From: Knoxdaviesia capensis
Taxonomy: Eukaryota; Ascomycota; Sordariomycetes; Microascales; Gondwanamycetaceae
Length of the DNA: 64,000 bases
Assembly: GCA_001510575.1 (NCBI GenBank)
Contig: LNGK01000008.1
Span: 2,272,077 to 2,336,076, forward strand
Direction of reading: 5' to 3'
Below, one piece after another: positions 1 to 9,804 of this stretch. The position numbers were made by a program, and so were the translations under genes. Position 1 is the stretch's first letter. Each line of letters opens with the position of its first letter. The notes beneath the pieces are model-generated. The model was not told the DNA's origin, searched no databases, and saw nothing but the letters and a program-made list of their open reading frames with translations.

Positions 1-221
1 ATGAATGAAGACTTCGCTTTGCCTTTGGACTGACACTCACGCTCATATCTTACGGAGTCTACCCCGTAGGATGTTAAAGTTACTTGGAGCCTGCTCACAT
101 GATCAGTCTTCACGTGCCCGCGTCGTCGCCGTCGTTGGCGATACTGTATACGGACTTTTCGCCCCATCTGTCCCACGCGTCGATTTCGCCACCCGTGAGG
201 CATCCGAATAATTGCGCCACA

Positions 222-229
222 TATAAAAA
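222..229 (+). promoter_or_regulatory. TATA box of the small gene at 409
   Basis: TATAAAAA, about 180 bases upstream of the ATG at 409 and followed by a C/T-rich leader. Assigned from position and sequence only. Confidence 0.5.
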
Positions 230-367
230 GCCACAAGCTTGACTCCAAACTGCAACCTTCAACCTTGACTTTCACCTTCACCTTCATCCTCCATATCACA
301 CCTCCCACAAGTCTACTCTTTGAGTATCTTTCTCACTTCATTTTTTCTAGCACCAAGCCCCACCCCT

Positions 368-392
368 ACACACACACACACACACACACACA
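368..392. repeat. (AC)n microsatellite in a 5' leader
   Basis: About 12 AC dinucleotides end 16 bases before the ATG at 409, so the repeat is probably transcribed as part of the 5' leader. Confidence 0.9.
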
Positions 393-408
393 AGACACCG
401 CAAGCAAA

Positions 409-621
409 ATGGGCCTCCCGATCGGCACCCAACCCCCCCACCCGGAGTCCGACTCCAAGAAGTCCTCCGCCGCGACCACATCCACTGCCCAGTCCGGCCA
501 GTCCTCCGCTTCCCCGTCTGGCTCGCAGCCCACCCCCAAGACCGCTGAGCAGCTTGAAGCCGATCGGCGGTATGAGGAGGCCATTGAGGAGGAGTACGCC
601 AAGCGTGAGGGCGGGGCCTAA
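409..621 (+). CDS. Small hydrophilic protein, function unknown (70 aa)
   Basis: This intron-free frame of 70 codons starts at an ATG preceded by a CAAA-type context and ends at TAA. The protein begins MGLPIG, has a Ser/Thr/Pro/Gln-rich low-complexity centre, and ends in a charged stretch (DRRYEEAIEEEYAKREGGA) that should form a helix. There is no signal peptide or membrane segment. Codon use is GC-rich at third positions like the neighbouring genes, and a TATA box and leader precede it, which together support a real gene. I do not recognise the family. The acidic C-terminal helix is the most likely functional part. A start further upstream in the same frame would pass through the CA repeat and is unlikely. 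Confidence 0.6.
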   Translation: MGLPIGTQPPHPESDSKKSSAATTSTAQSGQSSASPSGSQPTPKTAEQLEADRRYEEAIEEEYAKREGGA

Positions 622-999
622 AAAGAACAGCATCGACGACATGTTCTGAAGCGTGTCGATGTCGTCTGCTTTGTCTTTGCCAGACTGTAAACGGAATGAA
701 GATATGTTTGAAATGAAGATATCACGGGACCCTTGAAAGCTCCCAATGAAAAAGAAATGTCCTAGTATTAGTATCCAGTTAGTTGCTCACTTCTGTCTCC
801 TGTCTTAATAAACTCAAGCTCATCACCAGCTCAGTCGAGCTGGTGCGGCTTCGCTCTTGGTTTTGCTCATAACCATATCCATAAGAGTGTATTTCATGAT
901 CAATGCTATGCCTAATGACTATTCCGGTTCCACAGACCCATCACGCCTGTTGCTTTTCTGTCTTTCCACGCCATTTTCTGTGAATCACTAACAATGTAT
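622..999. other. Convergent 3' intergenic region
   Basis: This lies between the 3' end of the small gene on the plus strand and the 3' end of the mannosidase gene on the minus strand. It is AT-rich with AATAAA-like motifs (for example TTAATAAACT near 805). No coding signal is visible. Confidence 0.6.
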
Positions 1000-2889
1000 T
1001 CATTCACGCTGCTTCGTCTTCATCGTCCTCGGAAATAACTCCCTCGTCCTGATTGGGTGTGCCTCAGTGTTGAACACAAAGGCGCTTGGTGTCGCTCTGC
1101 GTGTCTGCACCGGGATATTCAGGTCGTTCGTCTGGAGCAGAAACGAGTATTTCATGACTTCGGCAAACCAGAAACTCTCTTGCAAATCGAAGTACCCCAA
1201 CCCATCCTGTGGTCCGGGGTTCACATCAACGAGCGACCCAAAGCCACTTCCCAGAGAACAGGTCCGGTTGATGTTGACAAAGGCATCCCATGCCCAATCC
1301 CGGTACTTTTGATCCTTCGTCGCCCTGAAAGCGTAGTAAAGACTTTCGATCATCTCAGGCCGGAGCACGTATTGCCCCGACGAAATCCAGAATCCCGCTT
1401 TGGTGTAGAACTCCTGTTGATTGTCTGGCGGCGCCGATGGGATCGAGTCCCGGGTCGGATCAACATCACGCCACTGGAAGATCTCCGGCCCGATGCCGGT
1501 CGAGGTCTCGGCGTATGTCATGTAGCAGCTCTCGGTGAGATTGATCCCAAAGTTCACATACTTGGGCTCGGAAAGAGTAATTCCGCCAAGGATAAAGTTT
1601 CCTCCATTGAAGCAAGCCACTGGGAGCCCCCAAGACGGAGGGGAGGGATGGTTAGACTCTAGGATGATCAAAGGTTCATATGCTGCCACTTATATTCATA
1701 CACTCCTAAACTTACAGTGTCCAGAGGCGTAATGCAGTTTCTTGCCCGAAAATGATGCCAGAAAAGTAGCTTCTGGCCGTGTGGACGGGTGTGACGCAAG
1801 ATATTTCATGCTGGAGTCCGCAGCAAGAACCCAGCGCTCGAGATAGTGGGGGAATGAATGTCTGTCGTACACGAACATCTTGAGAAGATATTCGTAGAAA
1901 CTGTCGGTGCCTCCGCCCCAGCCGCCCTGGTCATCGGCAAATGTTCCGTTCTCGATGAAGATTCTCGTGCCCACAAGTCCCGGAAAGGGCTCGCTGGATT
2001 TTGGTTGGGGGTTCATCAGATATGTCTCGGCTTTCTGGGCCAGAAGGCCGTATTCGGGGTTTTCGGTGAGGTCGCTCAACCGTTGCCACTCGAGCACCAG
2101 TGTGCCGATGGTTGCCAGATAGTTTTCAGCATTTCCAACTGGGCGAGGAACAGGATCAAAGACGAGCTCGTTATCGGGAATGCCGGTGGTGGTGTTGAAC
2201 GCAACTTTCAGGTTGTCCGCGAGCGAGACAGCCTGCTTCAAGAGGTTGGGAAGAGTTTCCGGGTCGGAATTAAGGTGGTAGTAAGGGCCATTGAGAAGAT
2301 CGTAGGCTATTCCAGAAAACGATAGTTAGGTTAGTTGGTGTCCTCCCATTTCAATCCTGTGTACACACCCCCCAAGTGGGGGAGTCAGAACTCACCTGAT
2401 ATGAGTCCTCCAAGGTATCGAATGGTGGTCTCGAAAACAGACACGGTGGTGTTCGTTTTGCCAAAATCGACTGTTCGGATATGTGCGAGAATATCATTGA
2501 CGATTTCGGTTTCTTCCATGATAATCGCTGTACTTAGAGCATCGATAGCGCTCGCTCCCCAGCCGTTTCTGTAGGCGCGAAAGTGAACCGTGATGGTTCA
2601 AACATCAGCTTCTCTACTATAACATCGTGAACTTGAGCAAACGAGCAAAACGAATGGCATACCGGTCATCAACCCAGGACTGGCTAAACGGCATGAGGGT
2701 GTCGTGGCCCCATGCATATGTTCGGTACCCTTTCCACGATCTCCGGAAGGCTTCTTTGATGGCAGCCGTGCGAAGCCATTGAACGGTATCGTTTCTGGGT
2801 AGCTGATACTTCGGGGGGCCTTGTGCGTTAGTAGTCTGGAAGAGTGTGGTCGCAGCTATCGACAACAGTCCAAGAACTGAGAATTTCAT
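1000..2889 (-). CDS. Secreted class I alpha-1,2-mannosidase (glycoside hydrolase family 47)
   Basis: Four exons: 2889–2663, 2568–2396, 2306–1716 and 1619–1000 (536 aa; phases sum to a multiple of three). GH47 enzymes remove alpha-1,2-linked mannose from N-glycans using calcium. A signal peptide (MKFSVLGLLSIAATTLF) is followed by the family's N-terminal block, in which a Trp-Lys-Gly-Tyr segment, a WGHD segment and NGWGASAIDAL (joined across intron 1) are recognisable. Later come GGWGGGTDSFYEYLLK, the HLACFNGGNFILGG block, DLQESFWFAEVMKYSFLL and the near-terminal FNTEAHP motif, whose Thr is the usual calcium ligand. Length is typical for the fungal secreted or Golgi-lumenal subgroup without a long membrane anchor. 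Many N-x-S/T sites are present. Its natural role could be extracellular or in late secretory glycan trimming; the sequence does not decide. A minus-strand TATA-like element lies about 60 bases upstream. Confidence 0.93.
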
Positions 2890-4183
2890 GGTCGTAGGAA
2901 GAAGCGAAAGCAAAGGAATGGTATCCGGGAAAGTATCTGTAGGGATATATAAGAGATGCACAAAGTAGTCCGCCAGGTGTGTGTTATATACGCAGCATGA
3001 ACTAATGGCTCAAGGCCGATGACAGTAAGAATCAAAGATAGACAAAAGGGGATATGGAACAACGAATGGTGACAAAATCGTGTTTCTTTTCGCGTCCAAG
3101 CTCCGAGCTATCACAGATCAAGGAACGGGAGACAACACGAAAGCTGTCGGCTAACAATGATATATCAAATTTCGATACTTGGAATAGACGCCATAAAGAC
3201 GGTCCAGAAAGTAAATGTGTAGAGGAAAGGAATGTACAGTGTGATAAGGATAGAAACAGAAAAAGAAATCACCCGCTGAGACGAGAAGTGTGAGTCTGTA
3301 ATATAGAATTCATATTAGGGGATGAACACACCTGCCTCTAAGTCTCTCTCCCTCGACATCCCTTCACACCTCCAATATGATAAGTCCGATCTCAGACTGC
3401 ACGATAGCTCGCATAGCACTTGCATATTGTAGCTTCGACAGCAAGGGACAGCAGCTTCCCCGTGTCACTCCGGACGCCACGTTCTCGCCAGTGAATGTAG
3501 GGGAGCCATGGAAGGGGCCAATCTCAAGAGATACCGATTAAGTTTGTTCAGTGCAACCGGGAAAGAGAAACTGAGGGGGGAAAGACACATTTGAGGCTTC
3601 AAGGAAAGGGCCCAAGGCGGGGCAGAATCGAACAGAAGCAGGCAAACAATGGTAGGATGGGCGTTTATATTGCCCAGTTCTCTCGTTTCCGGGTTGAGGG
3701 GATAAAACCCGGCCAACACGTATGAAATCAGACGGATATCATTTGGTGGGCCCCCCAATATCCACGGCACGTCTTACACATTAATATAAAAACGTGCGCG
3801 GGAATAATAGACCGGACGGAAACTGGGAGCTTCTGCCAGACTGCAATGTCTAGGGGAACCGTATAACAGGGGATGGACGTCTGACCAACAGAAGCACAGC
3901 ATGTTCCGGAGTGTAACGCGTCGAGCTGCTGTGGATCGGTACCGGTTCGTGGATGTCCGGGCGTTTTCTTATATTTCTTCGGGGTTGCGCCGCAGCGTCG
4001 GCGTACACGAGCATAGGAGATTCTCCGGTAGGCGAATTAGAGCAAGACACTTGGCCCGTGCAGCGGTGCAGCGGTGCAGCAGAACCCCGCATGCTGTGGA
4101 CAGATGGAAGAACAAAAAGATGTGACGGGCTTGAGAAGAGACGGAAAGGCAAATACCACCGTCCGAGGATTTATCAGCGGCTT
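2890..4183. other. Intergenic region (GH47 promoter and ERCC1 3' flank)
   Basis: About 1.3 kb between two minus-strand genes. It should carry the mannosidase promoter. A short run of the imperfect unit GCAGCGGT near 4061–4080 is the only repeat I see. The open frames here lack coding bias. Confidence 0.6.
2945..2952 (-). promoter_or_regulatory. TATA-like element of the GH47 gene
   Basis: TTATATAT on the minus strand, about 55–60 bases upstream of the ATG at 2889. That is unusually close, so the 5' leader would be very short, or a different element is used. Confidence 0.35.
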
Positions 4184-5621
4184 CTAGCCTCCTTGCAACT
4201 GCCGCAATCTCGCCAATGCTGCCGCCACACCATCACTCAGCGCTTCGTCATTGTTGCGAGAGGGGGGTTCTGCTGAGGCCGATGGTTTGGGTGCAGGTGT
4301 CGCAGGCTGGGCAAATGAGCCGGATGGGCCGGCCTTGGCCGCTGAAGATGGTGGTGGTGCTGTGGTAGGTTGTCGGGCCATCGCTGCTGACTCGGCAAGT
4401 GCGGCCTGGAGGGCAGCTTCGTCGTCATCGTCATCGTCATCATCGCCATCGTAGATGTGGAACTGTGCACTCTTCTGGGCTGTGGCACCGCCTGCGCTCG
4501 TCGTACTGGAGGCGGGGGCTGGTCGTCGGGGCGGAGAGAGTCCAGTCGGCCGGCGCGGCGCCGAGCTAGACACAGGGGCCGAGGGTGTGACCCGTGGCTG
4601 CGTACCAGACACGGCAGTAGCAGCAGGGGCTCCCTCCGCCGTAGCGGCCTTGGCCCGCTTCGAACGAAACGGCTCATCCAGCGCCTCCGTCCACCGCTTG
4701 ACCTTGACATCACCCCAGCCGCCCAGCGCCTCAATCTGCTCCGGCTCGGCGTTGATCGCGGAGCGCAGGCTGCCAAACGCACTCACCAACGACACGGCAT
4801 CGGTCTTGTTGATGCCGCGCGGCACCGTGACGAAATCGACCAGCCGCTCGACGTACGACGCGCCCTGCGTGCCCTTGATCGCGGCGAAGCCGGCGTGCTC
4901 GTACGACTTGTACAGCTCCAGGTAGCGCGCGGCCTCGGCGGCCGACCAGCACAGGATCAGCGTCATGTTGTTGAGCAGCGCGGTCTTGCTGAGCTCGCGC
5001 AGCGAGTCTTCGTGGTTCGGGATGTCGACCAGCGTGAGCAGGATGCGCAGGCTGAATTTCTGCTGCAGCTGGCGGATGCGCGTGTAGATGTATTCCGGGT
5101 GCAGGCGGTGGTACTTGAGACTACTCGGAGGAGGAGGGGGATTCAGGTCAGTACATGTATCGGGTGGGTGGTATTGTCTACAGTCCGTTCTCTCGTCCGC
5201 CATTCACACACCTGAGGAACAGCGCGCACGTGGTCAGGCCGACAATGTAATCGGCCGGAGTCTCCGCGTACTCCCACGGATACGACCGAATGAGCGACAA
5301 CAGCGGGTTTCCCCGCTGGCGCTGCGACACCAGAATGGCCGATCCGGAGCCCCGGCCAGGCATGGCCTGCGGTGTCGGCTGCACCACCTTGGCTGCTGCC
5401 TGGCCGGCCGGAGCTTCAGGCCCCGCAGTCGCCGCATCGGACGACGCTCCTGATCCAGGCCCAGCCGATGCCGTTGATCCTGAGTCTGCCGGCCGCTTCA
5501 GTCGCTGAGGTACAGGCTGTTGCACTTTCGGCTTCGCTGCCGGCTGCGCATTTCGTTGCGGTTGGCCTTCGACCGCTGCCAGAGCTGACAACAGCTCGTC
5601 GTCTTCGAGATAATCGTCCAT
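4184..5621 (-). CDS. RAD10: ERCC1/Rad10 subunit of the XPF–ERCC1 structure-specific endonuclease
   Basis: Two exons, 5621–5212 and 5120–4184 (448 aa), with a 91-nt intron. ERCC1/Rad10 is the non-catalytic partner of XPF/Rad1. It binds DNA junctions for nucleotide excision repair, interstrand-crosslink repair and single-strand annealing in the nucleus. The central domain begins at about residue 94 with SAILVSQRQRGNPLLSLIRS and PWEY, then SLKYHRLHPEYI across the intron, and continues as the degenerate nuclease-like fold (LRILLTLVD, LILCWSAAEAARYLE). A tandem helix-hairpin-helix dimerisation region follows (about 234–287, with GINKTDAVSLVSAFGS and GGWGDVKVKRW). The C-terminal tail of about 160 residues is low-complexity, with an eight-Asp run and a UIM-like motif at about 363–381. 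The start at MDDYLEDDELLSAL gives the usual acidic N-terminus; upstream in-frame Met codons lie in a poorly coding stretch. Confidence 0.95.
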
Positions 5622-6169
5622 GTGGGCAAGCAGTTTTGCTACAAAAAGCGTGACTGGCTGGAAGATTGTCCCATGAGCACTGCAAGATTTCCGTTGAGAT
5701 GTCTTCACAAACAGCGGAAGGGTTCTGAAGTGTTCTGCGGTTTGCGTTTGTAGAGGGAAAGAAGGATTGGATTGGAGATGTGAAGCTTTTAGCTGGGAAA
5801 AAGAGCTATGAAAACCAAGGTATCGTGTTGGGGTTAAACCCTTATATGAGGATGCTGTTCTCAGCTTCACCATGTGCTTTCAATGATTTGTCACAGAGTT
5901 GGATTCTTCAAATAAACAGTATCTTCCTGAATAATGCCCCTAGTTCATCACCGCACCTATTCAGAATCCGGGTTCTTCGAAACGCGACGAAAATATCATA
6001 TTCAGCTAATGGCATCAAACTGTGCCCTAACAGACTCCTGAGAACGCCGGAAGTAAAAAACAAAACGCCCCTAGTATCTTGCCGAAAAAAAAGAAAGCTC
6101 CAAACTCCATTTTATCATGCAAAAAAACGACCTGGCCCAAAGTCTGGTCTCGCCTCTTCCGCTCCAGAT
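5622..6169. other. Promoter region of the ERCC1 gene
   Basis: 548 bases between two minus-strand genes. A minus-strand TATAAG-like element lies at about 5842–5847, some 220 bases upstream of the ERCC1 start. No coding sequence is evident. Confidence 0.5.
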
Positions 6170-6888
6170 TTAGGCCAGAGGCGCCTGGGGGGTCTGGGTT
6201 TGCGTCGGCGTAATGGTCGAAATCATCGGCTCCCATTTCGGAAGCTTGTCGGCCACCAGCTTGCCGTTGATGTTGCTGATCTTCTTATCTAAAGGTGTTG
6301 GAGGTCGGGTTAGAAAACCTCCCGTGTCGTGAACAAAAGCATGGATGCAAGGGGATGTCAAAGTATGTGTAATGTACGTACTGAGATCGATCTCGGTCAG
6401 CGAGGGGAACCACGCCGGGCTTCTTTTATCACCAATCCGCTCGCAGTCGCAGTGCACAATAGTGAACGGGTCACGAGAGCTGTGAGTACGGAGGTAGCAT
6501 CCTCCACACGAAGCGTTGAACAAGCCGCTACAGTTGAGGGAGACAGCCGAAGTTAGCACCGTACCTTTTCCCCCAAAGCACAAGAGCGGGAAACAGGGAA
6601 TACTATAACTTACGTCTGATCCCACGCCAGCTTGCCGTCGCGATTGGACAGAATCTTTCCCAGATCGATGCTTGCCATATGGTATCTGCCGTCGTCAGCG
6701 CGGCAGTTCGCGGTGAAGCTCACGGCCCGCTGCACCATGTCGCCGGAACCACTCTCGGTCGTCATGAGCGACAAGCCGGTGCAACTACGGGCAAACCAAG
6801 ATCCGCTGACGAGCTGAGGCGCGGAAACGAGGGCCAGCAGCACCAGGCCGGCCACCGGCTTTCCAGGGACGAAGTTAATGATGCGCAT
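6170..6888 (-). CDS. Secreted cyanovirin-N homology (CVNH) lectin
   Basis: Three exons, 6888–6614, 6527–6382 and 6288–6170 (179 aa). CVNH proteins are small lectins that bind high-mannose glycans; their biological role in fungi is poorly defined. An N-terminal hydrophobic stretch ending near residue 30 (LVLLALVSAPQLVSGS) looks like a signal peptide, though residues 1–11 before it are longer than usual. The two pseudo-repeats of the fold are visible: SCTGLSL, FTANCRADDG, ASIDLGKILSNRDGKLAW, then FNASCGGCYL, FTIVHCDCERI and, across intron 2, IDLNKKISNINGKL. Paired cysteines sit where CVNH disulfides are expected, and CGGC and CDC add extra cysteines. The C-terminal tail is Thr/Pro/Gln-rich. Introns are 86 and 93 nt. 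The ATG at 6888 was preferred over one 39 bases upstream because the signal peptide then begins close to the N-terminus. Confidence 0.88.
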
Positions 6889-8350
6889 CTTAGAAATAGC
6901 TAGATGAGGAAGTTGGGTTAACATCAAGTCAATACCGGTTGCCTCTATCGGGAGGGAATAAGAGGACGTACTGTAATAGAAGTCTTTGGCTTCGTTCTAG
7001 TTGGGGTCGAAGTTGGTTGAAGAATCGAAATGAACGAACCTGAGGTGCATGGTGAAAGAAGAAAAGAAGAAAGGAAACAGAAAAAAAGAAACCCCACGAG
7101 AAAATAAAGAGTTCAAAATCAATAGGAGCAAAAATAGCACACAATAAATATCCAGATATACATGGTGGTGATAAACAACCCAGAATATTTACATGAAGTC
7201 ACGAGAATCCAACTTCATGACATGAAAACACGTGCGTGGGCTGAGTTCAAAGTCAGGCAAAAGGGGGACTTATCAACTGTATCCCCTTGCAGGAAGGTGC
7301 CATCCACACTGCAACTTCCCAAAGCTGACTTCTAGTGGGGGTTTTTCTTTTCTTTTTTCTTTTTTTTGCAGGTGAGGAAGGCTCAAGGGACCACTGGGAA
7401 ATCCATCACATGGGGAAGGAACAAGCCACACTCGAAAATGCGTCCAAAAGACGTTCATGCAGCCCGGAGTCCACGGATGTCATATTGCGCAGGTATCTGG
7501 GGCTTTTGTATCTTCCAGGATATGTTCCCGCCACATGGACAGCCACCCTGGTTTAAAACGTTCTCGACAGATGGGGGCGTCATGGGAACGCGGGATTATC
7601 GGCTCGCAAGGGGAGGCAAGACTTTTCGAGATCACCGGTCTTGATCTAGATCTCCGGCGAGAGGAACCAAGCCCGCCAGCAGAGCATTCTTCACGGAGTC
7701 GCTCAGACAGATCGAGTACAAAACGGAAAAAACCACCAATGCAACCACCCGTTGTTGGCCGTGATGATGGCCCCCGGTTTTTAAGCTCCCGAGCGCGATA
7801 GTCCGGTGATATCATCAAGGCCACCCGCCCGTGTCATTTGCCTCCGGGCCGGCATCACGATGGGCATCGCGCGCGCGCATGGAAGAAACTGCCTCCCAAA
7901 AGGTATTCCATTCATTCGAGAGCACATGCAAACTTGCGGTAGAAGATTCATTGCAGGAATATCGACGTAGCTTTCTGCTCTGTCCGCCGTCCCCTCGAAT
8001 CACCTCTTCATGGCCGTGTTAGCCAACACCTAGGGTTACAACCCTTACTAACCCCGCCACCCCACTCGCTCCGATCCAGGCGGCCATCAGGGCCATTTTC
8101 TCTCGTTTTTTTCCTCGTTAGCATACGACAAAATCTGGTGATGAAGTGACACCACCCGCCAGGATCACTCTTGCTTTTTTCTTCCGTTGTTCCAGTTAAT
8201 TGAGCTCTTTTTGTTTTCTATGGCTGACGAGCATTCCACTGGTCGTAAGCTAAGTTTTCTTTCGTATCGATAAAAGCTCGCCTGTTCCTCCTCTCTTTTC
8301 GGTTTCCTTCTCCCGTCTCTTTTCTGTTTGCTTGTATTCGTTCACTCCGG
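6889..8350. other. Divergent promoter region (CVNH lectin / PNPO)
   Basis: About 1.46 kb between divergently transcribed genes. It contains a purine-rich tract at about 7040–7110 on the CVNH side and a pyrimidine-rich tract at about 8100–8330 on the PNPO side. An inverted pair of telobox-like motifs (8032–8045) lies about 305 bases upstream of the PNPO start. No coding sequence is convincing. Confidence 0.55.
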
Positions 8351-9346
8351 ATGGACTTGATGTCCACTCTTCCACGCACAATATTCCCCCGACTTGCTCG
8401 GTCTTCTGCGACTTGCTCTAGACTTCCTCTTCCTTTGAATACACGCTCAACAATGGCGCTACACTCCGCTTCCGGTGCCGGGAAGCTCATCTGTAAGTCC
8501 CGCGCTCCGTCGCCCAACTTGCTCTCTGACTCGAGTCCCAGTCTCACTAACAACACCATTCCTTCGCAAACAGTCGCCCCCGCCGGCTCCGAACCCACCG
8601 GCCAAGCCGACCAGTTCACCCTCTCCAGCCTGCACCGCCGCGACCTCGACCCCTCGTCGCCCATCACCCAGTTCCACGCGTGGTTCACCGCCGCCCAGAA
8701 GTCGCACGCCGTGTCGCACCCCGAGACCTGTGTGCTCTCGACCGCGGCGCTCCCCTCCGGCCGCATCTCCTCGCGCGTGGTCTACCTCAAAGAGCTCACC
8801 GCCGCCGCCCCCACCATCACTGCCGCCGCCGCCGCCGCCGCTGCTCCCGAGCCGGCCTTCATCATATACTCCAACTTCGGCACCTCGCGCAAGGCCGCCG
8901 ACCTGGCCACCAACCCGCACGCCAGCCTCGTGTTCTGGTGGGAGCCCCAGCAGCGCCAGGTGCGCGTCGAGGGCCGTGCCGAGCGCCTCCCGCAGGCCGA
9001 GGGCCAGGTGTACTTCGATACCCGCGTGCGCGGGAGCCGCGTGGGCGCGTGGGCCAGTCGCCAGAGCGCCGTGCTGAAGCCCGCCGCCGCCCCAGGGCCG
9101 GAGGCAGATGCTGAGGCCGGCCCGGCTGACGACGGCCGTGCCCAGCTGGAGGAATGGGTCCGCGAGGCCGGCGAGCGCTTTGCTGGCCAGGAGCACATCC
9201 CCATCCCCGAGTTCTGGGGCGGTCTGCGCATCATCCCGTATAGAGTCGAGTTTTGGCAGGGCCGCGAGAATCGCCTGCATGACCGGTTTGTGTACGAATT
9301 AGACGAGGCCACCGGAGAGTGGTCGTTGGATCGCCTCAGCCCCTAA
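8351..9346 (+). CDS. PDX3: Pyridoxamine/pyridoxine 5'-phosphate oxidase
   Basis: PNPO is the FMN-dependent enzyme that oxidises pyridoxine or pyridoxamine 5'-phosphate to pyridoxal 5'-phosphate, the last step of B6 salvage. Two exons, 8351–8492 and 8574–9346 (304 aa). The family core is clear: DPSSPITQFHAWFTAA, VCLSTA-like and GRISSRVVYLKEL strands, IIYSNFGTSRKAADL, PHASLVFWWEPQQRQVRVEG (FMN-binding split barrel), SRVGAWASRQS, and the C-terminal signature PIPEFWGGLRIIPYRVEFWQGRENRLHDR. A short Ala-rich insertion follows VVYLKEL. The first about 34 residues are Arg/Ser-rich without acidic residues apart from Asp2, resembling a mitochondrial presequence; a second ATG at 8453 could give a cytosolic form. 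The 81-nt intron has a GTAAGT donor and CTAAC branch site but is itself open and in frame. Confidence 0.95.
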   Translation: MDLMSTLPRTIFPRLARSSATCSRLPLPLNTRSTMALHSASGAGKLICKSRAPSPNLLSDSSPSLTNNTIPSQTVAPAGSEPTGQADQFTLSSLHRRDLDPSSPITQFHAWFTAAQKSHAVSHPETCVLSTAALPSGRISSRVVYLKELTAAAPTITAAAAAAAAPEPAFIIYSNFGTSRKAADLATNPHASLVFWWEPQQRQVRVEGRAERLPQAEGQVYFDTRVRGSRVGAWASRQSAVLKPAAAPGPEADAEAGPADDGRAQLEEWVREAGERFAGQEHIPIPEFWGGLRIIPYRVEFWQGRENRLHDRFVYELDEATGEWSLDRLSP

Positions 9347-9804
9347 GAGGCGCCCACCTATGTAAGATTCATTTCATGTCATCTGTTCAGTCTTAGCAAG
9401 CCATTTCAGTTCACCGGTTTAGGGGGGGGAAAAAGGAACAGATGAGTTAAGGAATAATTTGATTGGCTATATTTAATATAATATCTGAAGTGTAAAATGA
9501 ATACACCGGTCCTCTCTCATTCAAACTGATATCCCTCATCCTAGAAAGCTCTTGAAGAACTCCTTTCCACATAGTGGGCCCCACAGAAGCCCAGAGCCAA
9601 ACAAAAGCAAGAAATCATACCGGATACGCCAAAAACAAAACAGGAACAAGTAGAAGTCATAACACACAGTGCCCAGCAGACGGTTGAAGTTTCTGTAAAC
9701 TATCATCTCGGCCAAGAAGTCCACTCCCACGTGAACACATGTCGAAAATGACAAGGTCAAACGGGGATCCGCATCAATCAGTAACATGTTTAGACAGAGC
9801 CATT
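9347..9804. other. Convergent 3' region of PDX3 and LAP1
   Basis: 458 bases between convergent stop codons. It is AT-rich, with TATTTAATATAATAT at about 9468–9482. No gene is seen. Confidence 0.55.

Larger units (their letters stand above)
1..408. other. Upstream region of the first small gene
   Basis: No convincing gene lies here. The stretch holds the promoter and leader of the small gene that starts at 409: a TATA-like TATAAAAA at 222–229, then a pyrimidine-rich leader and a CA microsatellite running almost to the start codon. A 68-codon open frame near the left edge lacks the GC-rich third positions of the real genes and was not called. Confidence 0.6.
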
